From IMG/VR virus record IMGVR_UViG_3300035183_000460, positions 48,563-112,562 of that record: DNA of 64,000 bases; one strand, given 5' to 3'. The notes beneath the pieces are model-generated. The model ran no database searches and was not told the origin of the DNA. It saw nothing but the letters and a program-made list of their open reading frames with translations. Position 1 is the stretch's first letter, and each line of letters begins with the position of its first letter. Position numbers and translations under genes: made by a program. Below, piece after piece: positions 53,283-62,400 of the stretch. Source of the stretch: a virus.

Positions 53283-54860
53283 ATGGTTTATTATCTTTCA
53301 AGAGTAAATGAAGGATTAATTTCTTGTCATTCAAAGGGTGATGGGTACACTATCACTTTAAAATGGTCTTCGGCATATCCTTCATCTTCAACAAATAAAG
53401 TGGCGTATCATATTTATATGTCTACCGATGAGAGTAAAGTTTTTTCGGAAGGTGTAAAGTATGTTGTAGATGGTTATACACAAGCAGATATTATTGATTT
53501 AAATCCAGGACAACTATATCATTTTGCAGTTAGAGCAGTTGAATATAATCCAAATATAGTAAGTATAAATAGTTTGCCTGTCGCTTATAATAATTTAAAA
53601 GTTTATCCTAATTCCTTATTAAGAAATAATATTTCAAGTTCTGATACTATTATTCCACTTGTTGATGTTACAGGTTTTCCTTCTTATGGTATTATTCAGG
53701 TTGGTGTTGAATTTATTAATTATTTATCAGTTGATACCTTTAACAACAATTTAGTTTTAACTAATGCCTCTTTGCAACGTGGGTATTTAAATACGAAAGC
53801 AACTATTCATAATATAGATGGATATGATGGTTATGTTACTTGGACGCCACCATATTGCTCTTATATTTTGGGCAGAGAGGAAATGAATACTAGAATTTTC
53901 CCATGTCAAAATAGATTTGATATAAATAATTATCAATATACTGTTACTGACGGATATCACCAAGTTATAAAGGATTTATTAACGTCAGATTTATCTGGCA
54001 GTGATGAATATAATAAAGATTTTAATTCATATGATTATGCCGGGTGGCATCGTACTGATCCTGTACAACTATTAAACGGAGAATGTGTTGGTAGCTATAT
54101 TGGAGGAGAACAATTTTGTGCAGATGGATATGAAACCGTAGGATCTGTTATACGCGGCATGTCTTTACAAGAACATAATAATCAAAGACAAGAATTGTTG
54201 CTCAGTATTACTGGTGAGCCTGTTGTATTGATTAAACGCATGAGGACAGGTATTACTTGTGATTGTTTTACTCCTGGACAAGAATATCCTGATGATAGAT
54301 GTGAGAAATGCCATGGAACTAAATTTGTCATAGGATATGAACAATATTTTAATCCAAGAAGATCTGATGGGCGAATTATGGTTCGTTTCAGTCCGGCAGA
54401 TGAAGATCTTAAAATGCAAGAGGCTGGATTAGAGTCTGATCTTCAAGCAGATGTTTGGACATTAACTGTGCCAACTATAAAAGACAGAGATATTTTAGTT
54501 AGATTTGATCAAGATGATAATGAAGAATTTAGATATGAAGTTTTATCTGTAAATAGAAATAAAACTATAAGTAGACTTCAGGGTGGTCAAAAATTAAGAG
54601 TTCAAAGAATTCGTAAGTTTGATCCAGCTTACCAAATTCGTGTTTTCAGAAATACAGAAATGTTTCCTAAAGTTATATCTACCGGAATGTCTAGTGTTAA
54701 TGGAATTCCATTGCATAGTCATACTTTAACTATAAATGAAAAAATAACTTCAATTACTCAAATAAATCAAACAACTGGAATTTCTTTTGGACATACACAC
54801 TCTGTTATTAATGGTGTTGTACAGCCTGCATTAGGACATACTCATAATATAATTATTTAA
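53283..54860 (+). CDS. Tail/baseplate protein with FN3 domain, zinc knuckle and C-terminal HxH motifs, 525 aa
   Basis: Residues about 15-105 form a fibronectin type III-like domain (AYHIYMSTDESKVF, DLNPGQLYHFAVRAVE). A four-Cys cluster lies at about 320-343 (CDCFTPGQ and CEKCHGTKF) followed by a beta domain (RIMVRFSPADEDLKMQ). The end has three H-x-H units (PLHSHTLT, GHTHSV, GHTHNI), a layout like metal-binding fibre tips. It has six DGY tripeptides. Likely a baseplate or fibre component. The HxH triplet in T4 gp37-type tips binds iron (known for gp37); the same here is inferred. Confidence 0.6.
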   Translation: MVYYLSRVNEGLISCHSKGDGYTITLKWSSAYPSSSTNKVAYHIYMSTDESKVFSEGVKYVVDGYTQADIIDLNPGQLYHFAVRAVEYNPNIVSINSLPVAYNNLKVYPNSLLRNNISSSDTIIPLVDVTGFPSYGIIQVGVEFINYLSVDTFNNNLVLTNASLQRGYLNTKATIHNIDGYDGYVTWTPPYCSYILGREEMNTRIFPCQNRFDINNYQYTVTDGYHQVIKDLLTSDLSGSDEYNKDFNSYDYAGWHRTDPVQLLNGECVGSYIGGEQFCADGYETVGSVIRGMSLQEHNNQRQELLLSITGEPVVLIKRMRTGITCDCFTPGQEYPDDRCEKCHGTKFVIGYEQYFNPRRSDGRIMVRFSPADEDLKMQEAGLESDLQADVWTLTVPTIKDRDILVRFDQDDNEEFRYEVLSVNRNKTISRLQGGQKLRVQRIRKFDPAYQIRVFRNTEMFPKVISTGMSSVNGIPLHSHTLTINEKITSITQINQTTGISFGHTHSVINGVVQPALGHTHNIII

Positions 54861-54885
54861 ATATATATTATGAGCATGATCAAAA

Positions 54886-54934
54886 TTTTATGATCTAATG
54901 CCAAAGAAATCATCAATATTGTATTGGTGGTAAT
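54886..54934 (+). repeat. Dispersed hairpin repeat, copy C
   Basis: It reads TTTTATGATCTAATGCC with the stem CATCAAT (54911-54917)/ATTGGTG (54923-54929) and loop ATTGT. Relative to copy A, two stem base pairs changed on both sides (G-C to A-T and C-G to T-A), so pairing is kept. It follows the gene ending at 54860 and precedes a TATAAATA box. Confidence 0.85.
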
Positions 54935-54937
54935 ATA

Positions 54938-54997
54938 TATAAATAATTAATATAAAATTCAAATAATTAAGATAATAAAATCACATTTTAAATGTGA
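54938..54997 (+). promoter_or_regulatory. TATAAATA box (54938-54945) and leader hairpin (54981-54997) before the gene at 55013
   Basis: TATAAATA lies 67 nt before the ATG at 55013. Between them TCACATT (54981-54987) pairs with AATGTGA (54991-54997) across TTA, just ahead of the SD TGAGGAAAAA. This promoter-hairpin-SD order is like that of a late phage transcript with a protective 5' hairpin. Confidence 0.35.
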
Positions 54998-55012
54998 AAT
55001 TGAGGAAAAATA

Positions 55013-56317
55013 ATGGTTCAAAATCCAAATTATACTAGAGGTCAAGGCAGATTAGTAACTGATCGTTTTGACTTTGAAAAACATGTAAATGGATCCGATT
55101 TTCATCATAAAGCTGAACATATAGAATTATCGCCATCCATAACTATTGATGGATATTCTCGTACAAATGTACGTAGTGCTATACAAGCATTGGCTAATAT
55201 TGCTTTTCCACCAACAATTGTAGATGCATCTGCTAGTGTTAAAGGTATTTTGAAATTAACTAATGATTTGGGCGGAACAGCAAATTTACCTAGGGTAGTA
55301 GGACTACAGAACTTGCCTGTTAGTGCATTAGCACCAAGTAATGGGCAGGTATTAACATGGAACGGTTCTGCGTGGGCGCCAGCAAATAATACTAATACAT
55401 TTGTAGCCGGTGGAGATCTTACAGGAAATAATATTAGTCAATTTGTTTCAAATATTTCTGGAATATTTGGGGTTGCAAATATATCTGCACCAACGGTTAG
55501 TTATTTAAATTCTGTTTCTTCTCCAACATTAACTCAAGCAGATTCTACATTATCTTCAGGACAAAATCTAACTATTAGAGCTCAAAGTACTACATTTACA
55601 AATGGAAATGGCGGAAATCTTATATTAAGTGGTGGTGCTAAAAACGGCACAGGATTAAAAGGTGGAGTTAAATTACAACTTAATAATTCTGCGACAGACA
55701 CTTTATTACAAGTTATCGAAGTTGCTTCTAATAGAAGAGTTGTTGGATTATTTAAACAAACTATTACTGCCAGCCATGTTCCATCTGGTGATATGGTTAT
55801 GTATATTGGAGATACTACTACACCACCAACATTTGATCCTGCTGGAGGCGTGCTTTTATATTCTGAGGCAGGCGTTGCTAAAGTTAGACAAGGATCAGAT
55901 ACTATAGCAATAGGATCTATTCCAAATCCAAGCGTTTGGGGTCCTGTTGGTGCTCAAGTAAGAACGAGTCAACATCAATTTACAACTACTGATGGATCTA
56001 CTGCTACTGGAGCTCAATATACATTACCAGATAATTCTACTATTAAATTAGATGCAATTGTAGTAGCCCGTCGTACTGATGCTGGTTTTACAGACCAAAC
56101 TGCTCAGTTTAATTTAAGTATGGGATATGTTACTTATAATTCAAATACAACGGAGGTTGGAACAGTAACTATATCAGATACTAGAAATACTACTGGTGCC
56201 ACAACTTGGACAGCAACAATAGATAGATCTAGTAATATAGCTAGAGTAAGGGTTACTGGTGAAGCTAGTAAAACAATTAATTGGTTTATATTATTGCAAG
56301 CAACAATAGGATCATAA
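55013..56317 (+). CDS. Tail fibre protein, 434 aa
   Basis: Gly/Thr/Ser/Asn-rich fibrous protein. After an N-terminal attachment domain with one DGY (IDGYSRTNVRSAIQAL at about 45-60) comes a segment typical of phage fibres (KGILKLTNDLGGTANLPRVV, then LTWNGSAWAPANN, about 83-130). Repetitive beta follows (QNLTIRAQSTTFTNGNGG). A C-terminal globular beta domain ends INWFILLQATIGS. It starts 152 nt after the previous gene with its own promoter-like sequence. A likely receptor-binding trimer. Confidence 0.7.
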   Translation: MVQNPNYTRGQGRLVTDRFDFEKHVNGSDFHHKAEHIELSPSITIDGYSRTNVRSAIQALANIAFPPTIVDASASVKGILKLTNDLGGTANLPRVVGLQNLPVSALAPSNGQVLTWNGSAWAPANNTNTFVAGGDLTGNNISQFVSNISGIFGVANISAPTVSYLNSVSSPTLTQADSTLSSGQNLTIRAQSTTFTNGNGGNLILSGGAKNGTGLKGGVKLQLNNSATDTLLQVIEVASNRRVVGLFKQTITASHVPSGDMVMYIGDTTTPPTFDPAGGVLLYSEAGVAKVRQGSDTIAIGSIPNPSVWGPVGAQVRTSQHQFTTTDGSTATGAQYTLPDNSTIKLDAIVVARRTDAGFTDQTAQFNLSMGYVTYNSNTTEVGTVTISDTRNTTGATTWTATIDRSSNIARVRVTGEASKTINWFILLQATIGS

Positions 56318-56318
56318 T

Positions 56319-58958
56319 ATGCCATCTGGTCTAGGAATGACATTAATACAGAGGTTTACTGTAAAAACAACTACTACAATATTATTAAGCAAAAGATCTG
56401 GAGATAACGCAAATGTTTCGGCTTTAGTTTGTAATCAGCCAATAACTTACATAATTAATGTAAGCTCTTCAATTTCAATTCCTGATGGTTATATATATTT
56501 AATAGACGTAAATACTAATTCTGTAATTGGAGGATCTTCTTTTACTGGTGGCTCTAATAGTATTAATGTTGAAATTACACTATTAAACGGTCTTGATGTA
56601 ATATCTAACGTATATGCTCTTAAGGCTAAATATGATGGATATGTAAGACCTCCACCATTAATATCATTAGCGCCAAGCGAATCCCCTGTTTTTTATCAAG
56701 ATGTATTACCAGATGGTGCCATTCCAGGATATTTGCAAATTGATTCAATTACTACAACAGCTACAGCTGTAGAGTCATTTTTAAATGACTTCGATATTAC
56801 TGCCACCTTATCTCATGGAGCCACTGGATTTCCAGTAGTACTGCCAATTACAAATATAGTTAGTGATACTGTTAATGTATCAGGTGCCACTAACACTAGT
56901 CCAATAGAAATTACAACTGGCTCTAATCACGGATTAGTAACAGGTAGTAATGTAAGTATTTCTGGTGTTGGAGGTAATACTGCAGCTAATGGAATTAGAA
57001 CAATTACAGTAACTGCGCCCAACAAATTTACTCTTAACGGATCAGTCGGAAATGGAAATTATACTTCTGGAGGAACTGTAACAAAAGAGGCAAAAGTTAC
57101 TACAAGTTCTACACATCATTTATTAGTTGGTCAGGTTACAAGAATTACTGGATCTGGAGTGTCTGCATATAATGGTTTTTTTAAAGTTGGACCATCTTTT
57201 CTTACATCAACTACTTTTTCACTATCTAATGTCTTTAATACCGTTTCAGCTGGCGCTAATCCTATTGCAATTAGTTTAGTTTCAAATACAAATCCTGCAG
57301 TTATAACAACTTCTGTTCCGCATAAATTACAAAGTGGAGATTATGTAAGGTTAGAAAATATTTATACAGTGCAAGGTGTGTTTCATATTACTGCTTATTC
57401 TAGCATTAATGGAATTCGGCAAGTAAATGTAATTGATGATTATAAATTTTCAATTCCAGTACCTTCTGATGGATTTTTTTCCTCAGGACATGGAGAAAAA
57501 ATATTTCCATCTTTAAGCGGACCTATTCCAAATACAGATATTAATGATGGTTATATAGATTTTTATGGAATAGAAAACGATTCAAATAATAGTAAGTTTT
57601 TAATTGCTGCAAATGTTCCAGTTTTTAATAATTCTGCTACGGTATCGGCAGATGGTTATGATGGTTATTCAATGGTTTGGCCTGCTCCTTCAGGAACATA
57701 TGGAATAGAGGCTATATATAAACCATCGTCTAGTTGTTTTGCACAATTTAATTCTCCTGATACATTTAGTTCTGCATTAAAAAAAGTCACATTAAATGGA
57801 ATAATATCTGAAATGACGTTAACAGCATCTCCGTATATTATAACTGATGCTAGCAATAACTCACCAATAAGGATAACTACTTCTTTTCAACATGCTTTAA
57901 ATAATAATGATTATGTTAGTATATCTGGAGTAGTTGGTAATACTGCAGCAAACGGTACATTTAAAATTACTACATTGAGTAGTAATATAAGTGCTACTAC
58001 AGTATCTTCACCAATACAAGTAACTACTTCAAGTAATCATAATTTTGTTACTGGACAGTTAGTTACTATTGTAGGTGTAGATGGTAATCCGGCAGCAAAT
58101 GGTGTTTGGACAATTACAGTTACTGGACCAACGACGTTCACATTAAATAATTCAAGTGGTTCATCTAATAGTGGTGTTGGTGGAATAGCTTATAGCTCAA
58201 ATACATTTACATTAAATGGAACTACAGGGAATGGATCTTACATTGGAGGCGGAATTATAACGGTTATAGATGGTAGAGATATATCTGATGCCTATACAGT
58301 CACACCAATAGAAATTACCACTAGTTTATCACACGGACTTTCTAATGGAGATTCTATTACTATTACTGGTACTTCTGCACCAGGTACAAATGGTACTTGG
58401 AATGTGACAGTTATTAACTCAACTAAGTTTTCCTTAAATGGTTCAACTGGAGAATCTACGCCACTTCATTACAATGATGGGATAGTAAATATTGCTAATA
58501 ATAATTTGTTGCGTGCAGATTTTCCAAATGGTCCTCCAGGTACTCCGGGTTATGTTACTTTTGAAAAGATATCGCCATCTGTAGGCAATTTAGGCACATC
58601 TACTATAGCTAATAGATTTGCTTATTTGCGAGTAACACCTTCTATGTGGGTAGGAACTGGAACATTTACAGTTAAAGCTACATATACTTCATCTTCGAAT
58701 ACAGTAGCAGGCGCCTCCAATACTTCACCTATAGTAATTACTACAGGATCTGCTCATGGTTTATCAAGCGGTCAAATTGTAACAATAAGTGGAGTTACAG
58801 GAAATACTGCTGCAAATAATACTTGGGTAATAACTGTTGGTAATAACCCTACTGAGTTTTCTCTAAATGGATCAACAGGAAATGGCTCTTATGGTGGTGG
58901 AGGAACAATTAAAGTTGCTGTTGCAGCAGTGCCGAAAACAATTGATGTTCTTGTATGA
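56319..58958 (+). CDS. Large tail fibre/adhesin with tandem small-domain repeats, 879 aa
   Basis: It begins 1 nt after the preceding stop. At least six copies of a roughly 55-residue beta repeat are present with pattern ITT-x(3)-HGL-x(3)-GxxVxIxGVxGNTAANG, then TFxLNGSxGNGxYxxGG. The clearest lie near residues 205-255, 510-550, 565-630, 660-705 and 805-865. Interspersed are DGY-containing segments (PDGYIYL, YDGYVRP, NDGYIDF, ADGYDGY). Such repeats occur in elongated phage surface proteins and allow length variation. The protein has no enzymatic motif. Probably a long fibre subunit together with the gene at 55013. Confidence 0.7.
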   Translation: MPSGLGMTLIQRFTVKTTTTILLSKRSGDNANVSALVCNQPITYIINVSSSISIPDGYIYLIDVNTNSVIGGSSFTGGSNSINVEITLLNGLDVISNVYALKAKYDGYVRPPPLISLAPSESPVFYQDVLPDGAIPGYLQIDSITTTATAVESFLNDFDITATLSHGATGFPVVLPITNIVSDTVNVSGATNTSPIEITTGSNHGLVTGSNVSISGVGGNTAANGIRTITVTAPNKFTLNGSVGNGNYTSGGTVTKEAKVTTSSTHHLLVGQVTRITGSGVSAYNGFFKVGPSFLTSTTFSLSNVFNTVSAGANPIAISLVSNTNPAVITTSVPHKLQSGDYVRLENIYTVQGVFHITAYSSINGIRQVNVIDDYKFSIPVPSDGFFSSGHGEKIFPSLSGPIPNTDINDGYIDFYGIENDSNNSKFLIAANVPVFNNSATVSADGYDGYSMVWPAPSGTYGIEAIYKPSSSCFAQFNSPDTFSSALKKVTLNGIISEMTLTASPYIITDASNNSPIRITTSFQHALNNNDYVSISGVVGNTAANGTFKITTLSSNISATTVSSPIQVTTSSNHNFVTGQLVTIVGVDGNPAANGVWTITVTGPTTFTLNNSSGSSNSGVGGIAYSSNTFTLNGTTGNGSYIGGGIITVIDGRDISDAYTVTPIEITTSLSHGLSNGDSITITGTSAPGTNGTWNVTVINSTKFSLNGSTGESTPLHYNDGIVNIANNNLLRADFPNGPPGTPGYVTFEKISPSVGNLGTSTIANRFAYLRVTPSMWVGTGTFTVKATYTSSSNTVAGASNTSPIVITTGSAHGLSSGQIVTISGVTGNTAANNTWVITVGNNPTEFSLNGSTGNGSYGGGGTIKVAVAAVPKTIDVLV

Positions 58959-59033
58959 TAATATTTTAAATTTAATTAATAATGCATAAAACAGCAATAT
59001 ATTAATTATTTAGTATGATTATAGGAGAATAAT

Positions 59034-59411
59034 ATGGATACAGGTTTGGAAGCACTTTTAAGTTGGCAATTTTTACTTTTTTGTCTAGGTATTGCAGCTA
59101 TAACATTTGTTATTAGAAAAATAGTTGAATTTGCAGTTTTAGACAACCCAAAAATGCCTGGAAATAGAACATCAAGATTGTGGACAGAATTATTATTACC
59201 AGTTGGTCCAGTATTTACTGGTGCAGCAGTTGCCTTTTTTGCTAAACAATATCCATATCCTAGCGGGATTTCATCAGCTAGCGGCAGAATTTTATTTGGT
59301 TTAGTAGCAGGTTTATTGTCAGGTTTAATTTATAGAGTAATAAGAGGTATGTTAAAATCAAAAATACAAGCAGTGTCTTCTGATTCTTCAAATGCACCAT
59401 CAAATTCCTAA
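59034..59411 (+). CDS. Three-helix membrane protein, 125 aa
   Basis: Three hydrophobic spans are visible at about 10-28 (SWQFLLFCLGIAAITFVIR), 52-71 (ELLLPVGPVFTGAAVAFFAK) and 83-103 (GRILFGLVAGLLSGLIYRVI). Basic loops (GNRTSR, RVIRGMLKSK) suggest cytoplasmic ends. The GGAG Shine-Dalgarno is good. Three helices and small size fit a class I holin-like protein. A fibre-associated membrane protein is the alternative. It lies between two fibre genes and away from the lysin at 15210. Confidence 0.55.
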   Translation: MDTGLEALLSWQFLLFCLGIAAITFVIRKIVEFAVLDNPKMPGNRTSRLWTELLLPVGPVFTGAAVAFFAKQYPYPSGISSASGRILFGLVAGLLSGLIYRVIRGMLKSKIQAVSSDSSNAPSNS

Positions 59412-59432
59412 TAAATATGTATGGACTAAAAT

Positions 59433-62400
59433 ATGAGTAATTTTCCGTTTGACATAGATGATGATGTCACATTACCACCAGTTAATAATAATATTACAGA
59501 GATAGGCGCAGAGGCAATCAATGCTGTTCGTGATGCCGTTTTCTCAATAGAAAAAGAAATAGGTATTGGTGCATCTGGTTCTGCCGGTAGTATAGCCGCT
59601 CGTTTAGGCGTTAGTTTAGATGCCGCAGGAAATATAAAGCCATCGGCTATTACATCTATGGGATTAGTAACGCTTCCAATTTATAATTTTCATATTGCGG
59701 AAAATGCTCAAATTTTAGAATCAAAATTAAAGCTTGACTACAGAACATCTGATTTATTTAATTATATAAAAGATTTAGTCCGTGATGTAAATTCTTCAAT
59801 TGGATGGATTAATGCCACAGGCATGAAATTAGATCCTCATATTTTTGGCGCATTATATCGTCATGAATTAAGTCATATTGATGTTAATGCTTCAAGTAAT
59901 AATTATTTAAAAAATAAATTTGATGTATTAAGAGACAATCTAAATGCATTTAATTTATTAAATGATATAAATTCAGAATTAGTTAAACACCAAAAATTAG
60001 ATGGATCATATAATACAAGTTCTCATATAATTACAGATAATGGTAGTATATTACCTGCAAGATATGCTCATCCCGCATCTGGTATATTTTTAAATACAAG
60101 CAGATTTTCTTCAATTCCACAAACGGCACAAGATTTACAACAATTTGTTGAATTTATTGATAGCGCAAGCATTTTCTTATATGGAACTAGAATTCAAAAT
60201 TTATATTCAAATGGAATTTCTAAATTCTCTAGATCTTCAACTTTAACGTTTGATGGATATGGTCAGACTATAATTCCTCCAACTAAGGCAACAACTTATC
60301 TTTTAAATGGATTAAGCAGTGTCCCTGTTGATAATATTGATTATGGCGATGATATTATAGAATTTAAGCCATCTGTTACAGAATTATCAAACAATACATT
60401 TGATTCTAAATTTCAATTAGTCAAAGCTGGTGATATTTTACGAATAAATTACGGATCTCTTGAAACAACATTTATAATTAAAGAAAAAAAATACATCCAG
60501 AATGGATCAAACAAGAAATTCTATGTTAGAATAAATGGCAAAAATTTGCTCGCAACTACAACTGCCAGTGCCAGGATTGATAAGCCATTAGTTAATCAAA
60601 ACAAATATGGTGTATTGGCTGTATCTGCAGCCAATAACGAATCTAGCTTAAATCCAAGCTTGATTGTTACCAGTCCTAGATCTGCAATGGCTTTAGGTCT
60701 TGGATTTAATCCTAATTTAATTGATTCTACTCACTATTTATTATATTTGGCTATATATCCTACTGGTAATCCTAGTGATGGCTATACTATTTTGCCTGGC
60801 ATTGATATTACTGGTAATTTAGGATCTACTCCAGGACAATATACATTATATTCTATAATTGAAGCAACTAATAACGCTTTTAGGAAAAAAGGATATAATT
60901 TTAGATTTAATGCTTTTCAATATGGTGGAGAATTTGGTATTGCATTAGATCCATATAATAACGCATCATTTTCAATCATAAGTGGTGTAGTTGATCATAC
61001 TGGTGGATATAACCAATCTGGTACATTATTAAATTTTCCAAATAACGTAGTTGGTGTATTCGGATCTAATGGCAAACAGGCTCCTGATGCATTGGGGTTT
61101 GGACCTAATGGTTCTGGTGTTGCAAGTCCACTGCCACAATCAAGTTATTTAACTCCTGAACAAGCTATTAGATCTACTAGAGTTTTTGTTCCGCTAAGAA
61201 GAAATACATATTATGTAGATGGTACAGAACGCGATCGATTACTTACTGATATTGGTCAAGTTCTGGATGTTTATGGAGATGGCTATTGGGTGGCTACAAT
61301 TGATGATGTAACTCAGCCATCATTAACTCGTGTTGCTACTAAGTTTAGAATACGACAAGATTTAAGCACATCTAAATTGAAAGCTGGTAAGACAATTGTA
61401 GTACAAGGATTGAATTCTTCTGCTGGAGATATTATTAATTATGGTAGATATGTAATCGATAGCGTAGCTTTTGATGCTTGTCCTGACCCAATAACAGATA
61501 TTGTTGTTTATGATTCAGTTCATGGAGTTGGTGCAACACCTTATCCAACATTACCAGTTGGATCACAAGTTAGATTATATTTTGGATCTGATTCTGTTGG
61601 ATTTAATTCAGAAAATTCTTCTGACATAACTTCTGTTGTTGCTGGATTTAAGCGTCATTTTGAAGTTTTGGCTGATAAAAATGGTGATGTTATTACTCAT
61701 GAAAGAGCCAGATTTAATGCTGGAGGATCTAACTTAACAATTAATGGTATAACTTTATATAGTTCACCTAATTTAAGTAATATTTCATTAATAAAAGTTT
61801 CGCCAAAATTAAGAGGGTATAATTTCTTTTCAGGAAATAACTCTATAAATAAAATTTCATTAAATATTATTAATTTTAATTCTTCATCAGGATCATTTGA
61901 TGGGTATTTAGCATCTTATGATGGAACTAATCTTACTAGATTGGGACCTATTACTTCTGGTAGAATAGGAGAAGTAATAAGATTTTACGATGAAACAAAT
62001 ATTGATTATATTGATTTAATATTTGAATTTAATAATTTAGGTAGTTTTTCAAATAATATAGCTGATATTCAGCTATTTCCAACGCTCATGCTAGATAGAG
62101 AATTATTACCACTAGCAACGTGTCAATTAGACGATAGCACCAAAAAAGTAGCATACATAAGAGATGAAAGACAATTTGGTAATGTTAGTGAAGAAGAATT
62201 ATCAACTTCAGCAATACAATTCATTAATGCAGGAGATCGTAATCTTCATGAAAATGGAGTAATTAGGGGTTTTGATTTAGCCAATGATATAGCGAATCCA
62301 GTTAAAGAACAAATTAGTATATCTGGTGGTGTTGCATTAGTAAATGGAAAACTAATACAGATAAATAATACTATTACTTCAATACCTATTATTAAAGAAA

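Noticed and set aside
59034-59411. Firm assignment as holin
   Set aside because: Three helices fit, but no lysin is adjacent and holins cannot be recognised from topology alone.
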